Source: JAVBKE01 sp031554215 (GTDB taxonomy: Bacteria > Bacillota > Bacilli > JARBTR01). Taken from it: a stretch of DNA of 12,298 nucleotides. The notes under the pieces were generated by a model that worked only from the letters and a program-made list of their open reading frames with translations, searched no databases and was not told the DNA's origin. Below are positions 1-6,929 of the stretch, piece by piece (the first letter of the stretch is position 1; each line of letters opens with the position of its first letter). The DNA lies in assembly GCA_031554215.1 (NCBI GenBank), contig JAVBKF010000126.1:1-12298 (forward strand), written 5' to 3'. The translations under genes and the position numbers were made by a program.

Positions 1-855
1 TCCAGGACCACCGCCTCCATGTGGACCAGTAAAGGTTTTATGTAGATTTAAGTGAACCACATCAAACCCCATATCTCCCGGCCTCACCTTCGACATAATC
101 GCATTCAGGTTGGCACCATCATAGTAGAGCTTCCCGCCAGCCTGATGCACAATTTCCTGCATTTCAAGTATGTTCTCTTCAAATAAGCCAAGCGTGTTCG
201 GATTGGTTAGCATGAGAGCTGCCGTATCATCGCCAACATGTGCTTTCAAATCGTCAATATCCACTAAACCATTGTCCAGCGACTTAATCGTCACCGTTTC
301 ATAACCCGCTATCGTAGCCGATGCTGGATTGGTTCCGTGGGCTGAATCGGGAATCAACACCTTTGTCCGTTTGAAATCTTTGCGCGCTTCATGATAGGCC
401 CGGATTAACATCAGTCCAGTCCATTCCCCCTGTGCACCAGCTGCCGGTTGTAATGTAAACTCGTCCATTCCGGCAATCTCTTTGAGCTGTTCCTGCAAAT
501 CAAACATCAATTCAAGTGCGCCTTGCACCGATGACTCAGGTTGATACGGATGAATGTGCGCAAATCCTGGAATACGAACAATCGCCTCATTCATCTTCGG
601 GTTGTACTTCATCGTACACGACCCAAGTGGATAGAATCCAGAATCAACGCCATGATTGCGGTTTGATAACGCAGTATAGTGGCGCATGATATCCAGTTCA
701 GCGACTTCTGGTAGTTCGGCGGCTTCTGTCCGAATATAGACCTCAGGCACCATCTCTTCCAAAGCGTAGGTTGGAATTTCGCTAGCAGGTAGGGAGTAGC
801 CCTTCCGGCCCGGTTTGCTGATTTCAAATATCAGCGATTGGTCGTGTTTACGCAT
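1..855 (-). CDS. gcvPB: glycine dehydrogenase (decarboxylating) subunit 2, GcvPB, partial (C-terminus beyond window)
   Basis: Catalytic PLP-carrying half of the P-protein of the glycine cleavage system. With GcvPA it decarboxylates glycine and passes the aminomethyl group to lipoyl-GcvH in the cytoplasm. The 285 visible codons are open from ATG at 855 to the edge. The N-terminal block RNHGVDSGFYPLGSCTMKYN (about residues 61-80) and the cofactor motif HLNLHKTFTGPHGGGGPG (268-285) are typical of the family; the PLP Schiff-base lysine is inferred to be K273. The family is usually a little under 500 residues, so roughly 40 percent is missing. The start overlaps the gcvPA stop by 8 bases (ATGCGTAA), implying translational coupling and the stoichiometric synthesis expected of a heterodimer. 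A G-rich stretch (GGGGTG) just upstream, inside gcvPA, is the likely ribosome site. No frameshift is seen. Confidence 0.97.
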   Translation of the reverse strand, partial: MRKHDQSLIFEISKPGRKGYSLPASEIPTYALEEMVPEVYIRTEAAELPEVAELDIMRHYTALSNRNHGVDSGFYPLGSCTMKYNPKMNEAIVRIPGFAHIHPYQPESSVQGALELMFDLQEQLKEIAGMDEFTLQPAAGAQGEWTGLMLIRAYHEARKDFKRTKVLIPDSAHGTNPASATIAGYETVTIKSLDNGLVDIDDLKAHVGDDTAALMLTNPNTLGLFEENILEMQEIVHQAGGKLYYDGANLNAIMSKVRPGDMGFDVVHLNLHKTFTGPHGGGGPG

Positions 856-2194
856 GAAGACACCCCATCTCATTTATAAAATGATCAATAGCTGCTCTTG
901 AACGCATCTCTGTTACACAAACAAGCATGCAGTTTTCAAGCTCAGGATAATCACGCTCTACATTATAACCACCAATGATGCCCTTTCCAAGTAGCTCTTC
1001 ATTCATCTGATCAACATTTTTAGCACACTTGATGATAAACTCGTTAAAAATTGGGCCTTCATAGACAATCTCAATCCCAGCCTGTTTAAACGCTTCTTTC
1101 GCATAATGAGCATGCTGCATATTGCGTAATGACATTTCCTGAATCCCCACTTTACCAAGCGCTGTTAAAAAGACAGATGCGGCCAACGCATTCAGTGCTT
1201 GGTTTGAGCAAATATTAGAAGTCGCTTTATCACGGCGGATGTGCTGTTCTCTCGCCTGCAAAGTCAATACAAAACCGCGTTTACCATCTTCATCGACAGT
1301 CTGCCCAACCAAACGCCCTGGTACTTTTCGCATTAATTTATCCGTCACTGCAAAATAGCCACAATGTGGTCCACCAAATGCAGTCGCAATACCAAATGGC
1401 TGTGCGTCACCAACAACAATATCAGCACCAAATGCACCCGGCGGCTTCAAAGAACCGAGTGCCAACGGATTGCTTGATACAACAAACATCGCTTTATTTG
1501 CATGCGCTATCTCACCGATTTCTGCCAGGTCTTCAATTCTGCCTAGGAAATTTGGGTACTGCGTAATCACGCAAGCAGTATCACTTGTCACGAGTTCTGC
1601 AAGTAGCGTCAAATCTGTTACGCCATCCTTAATTGGTACCTCTACTACATCAAGATTCTGTCCTTTTGCATATGTATACAAGATTTCCCTCGTATCTGGT
1701 TGAACCGCCTTTGAAATCAGAATCTGCTTCCGGCGTGTGTTTCCAGCAGAAAGCATCGCCGCTTCCGCCAGTGCTGTTCCGCCGTCATACATCGAAGAAT
1801 TGGCAACAGCCATCCCAGTCAGTTCACAGATCATCGTCTGAAACTCAAAGATTGCCTGCAATTCACCTTGAGAAATCTCTGGCTGATAAGGCGTATACGC
1901 TGTATAGAATTCCGAACGAGAGATGACATGATCAATAATGATTGGCATGTAGTGGTCATAAACACCCGCTCCAAGGAAGGATGTCGCACTGCGCAGATTC
2001 GCATTTTTCCCAGCCAGTTTTGTCATTTCTTCCACTAAATCAGTCTCTGATGCAGCGGGTTTCAGCCTAAGTTCCCCTTTAAACCTGACGGATTCTGGAA
2101 TGTCGGCAAATAATTCTTCTATTGAATCAATCCCGATCTTTGCTAGCATTTCTTTTTCATCCTGCTCAGTCATTGGTAGATAACGATGTTGCAT
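848..2194 (-). CDS. gcvPA: glycine dehydrogenase (decarboxylating) subunit 1, GcvPA
   Basis: Complete 448-residue non-PLP-lysine half of the split P-protein. It pairs with GcvPB, encoded immediately downstream with an 8-base overlap. The N-terminus MQHRYLPMTEQDEKEML, the block FLGAGVYDHYMPIIIDHVIS (about 74-93) followed by SEFYTAYTPYQPEISQGE, and the central stretch GADIVVGDAQPFGIATAFGG (about 256-275) are hallmarks of the GcvPA family, and the length is normal. ATG at 2194 is preceded by GGGAG eight bases upstream (within AAAGGAAAGGGAG), a good ribosome site that fixes the start. The gene lies 190 bases after gcvT, longer than a usual within-operon spacer. A secondary promoter or RNA processing point there is therefore possible, although no convincing promoter was found. 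Confidence 0.97.
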   Translation of the reverse strand: MQHRYLPMTEQDEKEMLAKIGIDSIEELFADIPESVRFKGELRLKPAASETDLVEEMTKLAGKNANLRSATSFLGAGVYDHYMPIIIDHVISRSEFYTAYTPYQPEISQGELQAIFEFQTMICELTGMAVANSSMYDGGTALAEAAMLSAGNTRRKQILISKAVQPDTREILYTYAKGQNLDVVEVPIKDGVTDLTLLAELVTSDTACVITQYPNFLGRIEDLAEIGEIAHANKAMFVVSSNPLALGSLKPPGAFGADIVVGDAQPFGIATAFGGPHCGYFAVTDKLMRKVPGRLVGQTVDEDGKRGFVLTLQAREQHIRRDKATSNICSNQALNALAASVFLTALGKVGIQEMSLRNMQHAHYAKEAFKQAGIEIVYEGPIFNEFIIKCAKNVDQMNEELLGKGIIGGYNVERDYPELENCMLVCVTEMRSRAAIDHFINEMGCLHA

Positions 2195-2384
2195 TCTATC
2201 AACTCCCTTTCCTTTACAAACTTTTAAGACTTAGCTGAAGTTGCAATTAATTTGATCAAACTGACAAGTAGTGTTAGGCTACCCCTTAGCATCAATTACA
2301 CGTAAAAAGCTTAGCTAGGGCACGCATACCAAATTCAACTTCTTTTCTGATGGTCACTCATAGCACAATCTATTTCGGTTAAAC
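2195..2384 (-). other. 190-base gcvT-gcvPA intercistronic spacer
   Basis: No ORF with a ribosome site is seen. On the minus strand the spacer starts with TTAACCGAAATAG directly after the gcvT stop, a 13-mer that also occurs in the gcvT leader. It then contains GCTAAG three times (plus-strand CTTAGC at 2230, 2285 and 2310) and a possible bulged stem, CCCTAGC with GCTAAGGG, around 2285-2320. No stem followed by a T-run, so no intrinsic terminator. It ends with the gcvPA ribosome site. A role in adjusting gcvT versus gcvPA-gcvPB expression is possible but unproven. Confidence 0.4.
2370..2382 (-). repeat. short repeat copy 2 (TTAACCGAAATAG), after gcvT
   Basis: Exact 13-base match to the copy at 3554-3566, on the same strand. 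In both copies it is followed within 5 bases by TGCT and then by an AGTG-containing stretch, so similarity extends beyond the 13-mer with small gaps. This copy begins 3 bases after the gcvT stop codon. Function unknown. Confidence 0.6.
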
Positions 2385-3488
2385 CTACCGGCGCTCTCGT
2401 TTATAGAAAGGCGTAGCTACAACAACGGCAGGAATCTTTTTCCCACGAATCTCAACCGAAACCACTTGATCAATCTCAGCGAATGCCGTTTTGATGATCG
2501 ACATCCCAATATTCCGCTTGGTCAATGGCACCTGCGTACCTGTTGTAATGATGCCAACCGGCTCATCGCCAACAAATACAGGATAGCCGTGTCGAGGAAT
2601 GCCGCGTCCAGTCATCTCAATGCCAACCATTTTTCGAGGTGCGCCTGTTGTTTTATAGGATTTCAGAACCGATTTTCCAATGAAATCTGCATCGATCTCT
2701 GTTTTTACCGCAAATCCAACACCAGCTTCAACCGGGGAGATTGCCGGTGAAAGTTCCTGACCATAGAGCGGCAAACACGCTTCAAATCGTAATGTGTCCC
2801 TAGCGCCCAGTCCACATGGAATAACGCCATCATCCCGTCCAACATCCAGTATCGCTCGCCATACGTGGGCAATCTCCTCACTCGCAGCATATAGCTCAAA
2901 TCCATCCTCACCAGTGTAACCAGTTCTTGCTATCGTGCAGCTGACGCCATCAACAGAAACCCCATCTCTGAACCCAAAGAACGGAATAGCACTTAAATCA
3001 GTCGCTGTTAGCTTTTGCAAAACAGAAATTGCAAGTGGTCCTTGTAATGCTACTTGCCCAATCTTATCTGAACAGTTTTCCAGTACCACTTCCGCTGGTT
3101 TATGCGCTTCCATCCATGCAAAATCCTTATCAATATTTGCAGCATTGACACAAATAAAATAGTCATCTTCCGCTCGTTTATAAACAATTAAATCATCAAC
3201 TGTACCGCCATCCGGGTAACACATAATATTATACTGAGCTTTGCCGACCTTCATTTTGGCAATATCATTGGTCAATAGTGACTGCAAGAAATCCCCAGCA
3301 CAGGCTCCCTGCACTGTGAATTCTCCCATATGGGACACGTCGAATAATCCAGCTCCCGTGCGAACCGCCTCATGCTCTTCGGCAATACTAGAAAATTGCA
3401 CAGGCAATGCCCAACCACCAAAATCAATCGGTTTACCACCCAGTTCCGCATATTCATTAAACAGTGGTGTTCTTTTTAGTTCCGTCAA
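2385..3488 (-). CDS. gcvT: aminomethyltransferase (glycine cleavage T-protein), GcvT
   Basis: Tetrahydrofolate-dependent T-protein. It releases ammonia from the aminomethyl-lipoyl group on GcvH and forms 5,10-methylene-THF. Folate-binding N-terminal domain signatures: FGGWALPVQFSSI (about 23-35), RTGAGLFDVSHMGE (43-56), YPDGGTVDDLIVYK (91-104, with the conserved acidic pair), TGYTGEDGFELY (189-200) and GLGARDTLRFEACLPLYGQE (226-245). The C-terminal barrel contains MTGRGIPRHGYPV. I place the start at TTG 3488 (MTELKRTPLF), giving 367 residues, close to the family norm; it has a GCGGGGGA ribosome-site candidate 8 bases upstream. A TTG at 3512 is in frame and would add 8 residues, but it has no clear ribosome site and the extra residues do not look like the family. 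First gene of gcvT-gcvPA-gcvPB; gcvH is not in the window. Confidence 0.96.
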   Translation of the reverse strand: MTELKRTPLFNEYAELGGKPIDFGGWALPVQFSSIAEEHEAVRTGAGLFDVSHMGEFTVQGACAGDFLQSLLTNDIAKMKVGKAQYNIMCYPDGGTVDDLIVYKRAEDDYFICVNAANIDKDFAWMEAHKPAEVVLENCSDKIGQVALQGPLAISVLQKLTATDLSAIPFFGFRDGVSVDGVSCTIARTGYTGEDGFELYAASEEIAHVWRAILDVGRDDGVIPCGLGARDTLRFEACLPLYGQELSPAISPVEAGVGFAVKTEIDADFIGKSVLKSYKTTGAPRKMVGIEMTGRGIPRHGYPVFVGDEPVGIITTGTQVPLTKRNIGMSIIKTAFAEIDQVVSVEIRGKKIPAVVVATPFYKRERR

Positions 3489-3699
3489 CAGAAAATCCCC
3501 CGCTTCTTTCAAATCTTCATAGGTACTAAAAGATCAAATGCCACTATAAGCACCTATTTCGGTTAAGTTGGATCACGATCTCATCACCTATTTCTGGTGA
3601 TAAGAATAGCGCTGGCACTCCATACAAACAAGTTATCACCTCAAAACACGCATAACGAAGCTATACCATATTCCTCAGCTCATCCGACTATGTAAATAA
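3489..3699 (-). promoter_or_regulatory. gcvT upstream/leader region with nested inverted repeats
   Basis: On the minus strand three related segments occur: A GGTGATAA (3640-3633), B TTATCACC (3603-3596) and C GGTGAT (3588-3583). B is a perfect 8-base complement of A and also pairs over 6 bases with C across the loop AGAAATA, so A:B and B:C exclude each other. A possible promoter lies between A and B: TTGTTT (3631-3626), 17-base spacer, TATTCT (3608-3603); each box is only a fair match. If that promoter is used, A is outside the transcript and the repeats would act as DNA operators. If transcription starts further upstream, they could be alternative RNA stems. I could not identify a canonical glycine aptamer here (no GGAGAG / ACCGAAG / CUCAGG set), although gcv operons of Bacillales often carry one. 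Confidence 0.4.
3554..3566 (-). repeat. short repeat copy 1 (TTAACCGAAATAG), gcvT leader
   Basis: Exact 13-mer shared with 2370-2382 in the gcvT-gcvPA spacer, same orientation. Here it sits about 65 bases before the gcvT start and is followed by GTGCTTATAGTG, where the other copy has ATTGTGCTATGAGTG. A related stretch, CCAGAAATAGGTG, lies about 25 bases upstream, so the core GAAATAGGTG occurs twice in the leader. Confidence 0.6.
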
Positions 3700-3831
3700 C
3701 TAATCATGCCGGTTATTCTTCGATAATTTCTTGACGAAGTAGTAAATGACAAATAGAAAGCAGACGATGAGCAAAAACGCCAAAACCATTAGACCTGCAA
3801 TTCCAAATAAAAGTGTTTCTATCAAATCCAT
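3700..3831 (-). CDS. small single-span membrane protein, 43 residues, unknown function
   Basis: Not a family I recognise. ATG at 3831 is preceded by AGGAGAGGG (AGGAG 10 bases, GAGGG 6 bases upstream), a strong Bacillales ribosome site. The product begins MDLIETLLFGIAGLMVLA and continues as one hydrophobic helix to about residue 33 (LLIVCFLFVIYYFV). It ends in a short basic tail, KKLSKNNRHD. The positive tail suggests N-out, C-in orientation by the positive-inside rule. No signal-peptidase site is apparent. It is co-directional with gcvT, whose start lies 211 bases further on, and divergent from yqhH. Short membrane peptides of this shape include sporulation and respiratory accessory peptides and type I toxins, but no specific assignment is justified. 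Support comes from the ribosome site, the start and the coherent hydropathy only. Confidence 0.6.
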   Translation of the reverse strand: MDLIETLLFGIAGLMVLAFLLIVCFLFVIYYFVKKLSKNNRHD

Positions 3832-4268
3832 CGCTCGCCCTCTCCTCGTTTTTCAAGTTTATGATACTTGCCCCTGCGTTGCTTTTTCTTCACGCCGAGG
3901 CTGGCATCCTCATAGACCTAGTACAAGACAATCTTCCTTATCCTATCGTACCATTATCACACGCCATCAGCAATTATTTCTAACAGTTAGATCAGTCCAT
4001 ATAAGCCCTGTCATAAACTGCTCCTGCTCCCTGCTTTCTCAGTTCCTCATTTATGAGAGACTGCAAGTTAAATCCCGCCATTCTTTTGTACAAAACAAAT
4101 AATGGACCCCCAATAATAGTCTGATCCAGCAAATGACAATGAAATGCGCTTCACTCTACTAAATGAAATTTTTCTTCAAGAATAGTGTTTCAAAGGTTCA
4201 TTATAAATTCCAATTAATTGGGAGATACTGATGACAGTAAGTTTTGTAAGAATCGGAGGTTGTCTGCA
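3832..4268. other. divergent intergenic region between the small membrane protein gene and yqhH
   Basis: No convincing gene apart from a 13-codon ORF at its right end. Contents: the ribosome site and a candidate promoter of the leftward small gene, a perfect 12-base palindrome TTTTGTACAAAA at 4084-4095 that could be an operator, and the rightward leader of yqhH. A TATAAA at 4202-4207 could be a -10 box, but no matching -35 was found. No terminator, tRNA or repeat element is visible in the remainder. Confidence 0.5.
3945..3973 (-). promoter_or_regulatory. candidate promoter for the 43-residue membrane protein gene
   Basis: On the minus strand TTGCTG (3973-3968) and TACGAT (3950-3945) are separated by 17 bases. 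The -10 is preceded by TGG, giving an extended -10 (TG-N). Both hexamers are imperfect. The predicted transcript would have a leader of roughly 105 bases. Confidence 0.3.
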
Positions 4269-4272
4269 TTGA
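4231..4272 (+). CDS. possible 13-codon upstream ORF (leader peptide) overlapping the yqhH start
   Basis: ATG at 4231 has GGGAG six bases upstream and encodes MTVSFVRIGGCLH. Its TGA stop (4270-4272) overlaps the TTG start of yqhH (4269-4271) by two bases. The yqhH ribosome site (CGGAGGT, 4254-4260) lies inside this ORF. The arrangement fits translational coupling, but the ORF is short enough to arise by chance, and the sequence shows no regulatory codon run. Confidence 0.3.
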   Translation: MTVSFVRIGGCLH

Positions 4273-5903
4273 AAGAAGTTGCGGTTATTTATAATGATAG
4301 TTGGCTAAACCTACTGGAAAGCAAAGTCGAAGCAGACGGCCCTTGGTGCAACTATGACTTGTTCAAACTAGCCTTGGAAGCTGAAAAGAATCTAATCGTA
4401 TCTGATTTTGAGGGCCTACGGTCGCCTCAGTATCTAGTCAATTTTGAACCTCTTCCTCATCAACTACAGTCGGCAACAGATGTGACCCAGCATATGAATG
4501 GCAAAGCGATTCTAGCGGATGAAGTCGGCCTCGGAAAAACAATTGAAGCTGGACTCATTTTGAAAGAATATATGATTCGAGGACTTGTCAAAAAAGCGTT
4601 AATTCTTGTCCCTGCTTCCCTTGTATCACAATGGTCACAGGAATTAATCGAGAAATTCCATATTCCAGTCGCTATCTACCGGAAAAACATTCCATGGAGT
4701 AGCTATGATATTGTCATCACATCGCTCGACACTGCCAAGAGGCCCGCTAATCGCGCAGAGATTCTGAAAGAGGAGTACGATTTAGTCATTGTTGACGAGG
4801 CACATAAGCTGAAGAACAATCGTTCAAAAAACTACGAACTGGTCAGCCAATTACAAAAGAAGTTCTGTCTATTATTAACCGCAACACCAATTCAAAACAA
4901 GCTAGAAGAGATTTTCTACCTTGTCTCACTGCTAAAGCCAGGTTTGCTTGGAAGCTATGAAAACTTTACGAAACGATTTTCTGGTTCTAAACGCGATCCT
5001 GAAGCGAGCAAGGTACTCAATCAACTGATTAATAGCGTGATGGTGCGAAATAGGCGAGAAACTTCCGGCGTTGCGTGGACTAAACGGCAAGTGGAAACTG
5101 TTTTAATCGAAATGGACCCGACTGAACGGGCTTTATATGATGCTGTTTCTGCGTTCCGAAGCGATACCTTCTCATCACTGATTCTGCAACGAGAAGCTTG
5201 TAGTAGCCGAGAAGCAGTCTATTATACACTGAAGAACATGGGCGCAGATCATCTCATCCCGCTAGTTGAACAGGTCAGTCGTAATTCAAAAGCAGAAAAA
5301 GCACTCGAAATGATTCAGGAGATTGATGATAAAGTTCTGATTTTCACCGAATACCGAGCAACGCAATTCTACTTGCAGTGGTACTTTCAACAACACGGGA
5401 TTACTTCGGTTCCTTTCAGGGGCGGCTTTAAGCGCGGGAAAAAGGACTGGATGAAACAGCTATTTCAGACTAGAGCCCAAGTAATGATTGCAACAGAAGC
5501 TGGCGGCGAAGGATTGAACCTGCAATTCTGTCACAATATGATTAACTTCGACTTACCTTGGAACCCAATGAGACTGGAACAACGAATCGGACGCGTGCAT
5601 CGCTATGGCCAGGAACACGATGTCAGAATCATCAACTTCGCTACGCGTGGTACCGTCGAAGAACATGTCATGCGCATCCTCTATGATAAAATAGAACTTT
5701 TTGAAAAAGTGGTTGGTGAATTAGATGACATACTCATGCGTCTCGAGGTGAAAAGTTTAGAAAAACACTTAGTTGATATTATTGGCAAATCAAAAACGGA
5801 GGGTGAAATGCGTGTGAAAATGGACAACTTGGTCAATCTGATTGAATTCGCCAAAGAAATGAACAGTTCAGGCGGCGGACAAGCCTTGGAAAATATCCGC
5901 TAA
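4269..5903 (+). CDS. yqhH: SNF2-family (superfamily 2) DNA-dependent ATPase, YqhH-like
   Basis: 544-residue helicase-like motor. All motifs are present: Walker A LADEVGLGKT (82-91, K90), DEAH box VDEAHKLKN (175-183), motif III LLTATPIQN (202-210), motif V TEAGGEGLNLQ (409-419) and motif VI QRIGRVHRYGQ (438-448, arginine finger), so it should be an active ATPase. Only about 70 residues precede the motor and no separate DNA-binding or zinc domain is seen. This is the small RapA/HepA-like type, expected to translocate on double-stranded DNA rather than unwind it; the cellular role is unknown. TTG at 4269 is chosen because GGAGGT lies exactly 8 bases upstream; an in-frame TTG at 4218 would add 17 unlikely residues. 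It is followed after 72 bases by yqhG, as in B. subtilis, so the two are probably co-transcribed. Confidence 0.92.
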   Translation: MKEVAVIYNDSWLNLLESKVEADGPWCNYDLFKLALEAEKNLIVSDFEGLRSPQYLVNFEPLPHQLQSATDVTQHMNGKAILADEVGLGKTIEAGLILKEYMIRGLVKKALILVPASLVSQWSQELIEKFHIPVAIYRKNIPWSSYDIVITSLDTAKRPANRAEILKEEYDLVIVDEAHKLKNNRSKNYELVSQLQKKFCLLLTATPIQNKLEEIFYLVSLLKPGLLGSYENFTKRFSGSKRDPEASKVLNQLINSVMVRNRRETSGVAWTKRQVETVLIEMDPTERALYDAVSAFRSDTFSSLILQREACSSREAVYYTLKNMGADHLIPLVEQVSRNSKAEKALEMIQEIDDKVLIFTEYRATQFYLQWYFQQHGITSVPFRGGFKRGKKDWMKQLFQTRAQVMIATEAGGEGLNLQFCHNMINFDLPWNPMRLEQRIGRVHRYGQEHDVRIINFATRGTVEEHVMRILYDKIELFEKVVGELDDILMRLEVKSLEKHLVDIIGKSKTEGEMRVKMDNLVNLIEFAKEMNSSGGGQALENIR

Positions 5904-5975
5904 TCACTGTCTTTCATGTGCAACTTCTGATAGACAAACGACAGGTTGGATCAACTTAAATAAGGAAGTGTGATG

Positions 5976-6731
5976 ATGCAAGCTGAACAAGTACATCGCT
6001 TTTTGCTAGATTATTTCCGGACAAATCAGTGTGAGATTACAGATGCTACGAACGAGGAAATGAGTGTAGAACTAACGATTGATATTGATAAACAACTGAT
6101 GAACCGCCCTTTCTATTGGCATTACCTTGAGAAAACAGGTGGTGAACCGAAAACAAAACAATTGCGCCTCTCAACCAATCCTGCTAGCGCAACAGAAGGC
6201 GCCGAAAAAATCCATTTCGGTTCGCCAAGGCTCCATCAAATTTTCAATTCATGTAAACAATCAGCCACCCATATTCGCTTATATGAAAGCAAACCAGTCG
6301 GGCTCTATCCATGGCTTGCTGTCAATGCAACCATTTCTTATCAATGTGACCAGCAGAAATCGCAATTTGTTTCGATTGCACTCAATTTAATTAATGGTGA
6401 CATAACCGAAGATTTCATTGATGGGGTCAGTGGGCGCACGCTGTCACCGAAGATTGCAAATCTTAGTTACACACTGCATCCATTCATTACACTCAGAAGC
6501 GGGATGAAACGAATTGAAAACTATATTCATACGATTATTGCCAAAGAGAATGACGATTGGAGTCAGCAGGCAAATGAACGTATGGAAAAGGACTTGCAGT
6601 TATTAAATAGTTTCTATATCGATATTGACGATGACAAGTATGACCAAGAATTAGAAGCGATTAAGAATCTCTACGAACCGAAAATCCATGTTCAAATTGT
6701 CAATGGTGGTCTATTTTATTTAGCGAACTGA
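5976..6731 (+). CDS. yqhG: YqhG family protein of unknown function
   Basis: 251-residue soluble, mixed alpha/beta-looking protein with no signal peptide, membrane span or catalytic motif that I recognise. I identify it as YqhG from its position directly after the SNF2 gene in a gcvT-yqhH-yqhG neighbourhood, from its length, and from its N-terminus MQAEQVHRFLLDYFRTNQCE. The C-terminal part is acidic (YIDIDDDKYDQELEAIKNLY) and ends in VNGGLFYLAN. Two ATGs are possible (5973, 5976), plus a GTG at 5970; 5976 gives the best distance from AAGGAAG (5962-5968). The constant pairing with the ATPase suggests a partner or substrate adaptor, which is inference. No terminator is obvious after the stop. 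Confidence 0.8.
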   Translation: MQAEQVHRFLLDYFRTNQCEITDATNEEMSVELTIDIDKQLMNRPFYWHYLEKTGGEPKTKQLRLSTNPASATEGAEKIHFGSPRLHQIFNSCKQSATHIRLYESKPVGLYPWLAVNATISYQCDQQKSQFVSIALNLINGDITEDFIDGVSGRTLSPKIANLSYTLHPFITLRSGMKRIENYIHTIIAKENDDWSQQANERMEKDLQLLNSFYIDIDDDKYDQELEAIKNLYEPKIHVQIVNGGLFYLAN

Positions 6732-6844
6732 AGCGAATTCCTCTCATCTGTTAGCCGGAGAAATGACATCACTTTGTGGACTCACACGGGACCCTAGACG
6801 GCGTGTAACTATATCATTATCAGGTAGTATTTTAAAGAAAAATT

Positions 6845-6853
6845 TGCTATGAT
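6845..6853 (+). promoter_or_regulatory. candidate extended -10 promoter for the VOC gene
   Basis: TGC-TATGAT is a good extended -10 element (TATGAT at 6848-6853). No convincing -35 lies 16-18 bases upstream. A start near 6860 would place a small hairpin, CTAGG-CTTT-CCTAG (6861-6874), at the 5' end of the mRNA, with a leader of about 70 bases. The 198-base yqhG-VOC gap also holds GGACCCTAG twice (6789-6797, 6886-6894) and no gene. Confidence 0.4.
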
Positions 6854-6929
6854 TTATTGGCTAGGCTTTCCTAGAAGAAAACACTGGACCCTAGTAACAC
6901 TACACAACAAATAGAAAGAAGGATTTAAC

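Noticed and set aside
2195..2384. Terminator or separate promoter between gcvT and gcvPA
   Set aside because: The bulged CCCTAGC/GCTAAGGG stem has no T-run, and no -35/-10 pair of acceptable quality and spacing was found.
848..3522. Numerous plus-strand ORFs of 60-100 codons across gcvPA and gcvT
   Set aside because: They are antisense shadows of well-identified genes, without ribosome sites or family resemblance.
3822..3893. Minus-strand 23-residue very basic ORF (GTG start, KKKQRRGKYHKLEK) ending inside the small membrane protein gene
   Set aside because: The GTG has no ribosome site at a proper distance and the frame closes just upstream. Its stop overlaps the next start, so coupling is conceivable, but evidence is too thin to call it.
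3746..4102. 118-codon plus-strand ORF opposite the small membrane protein gene
   Set aside because: No ribosome site before its ATG, no recognisable protein features, and its first part is antisense to the better-supported 43-residue gene.
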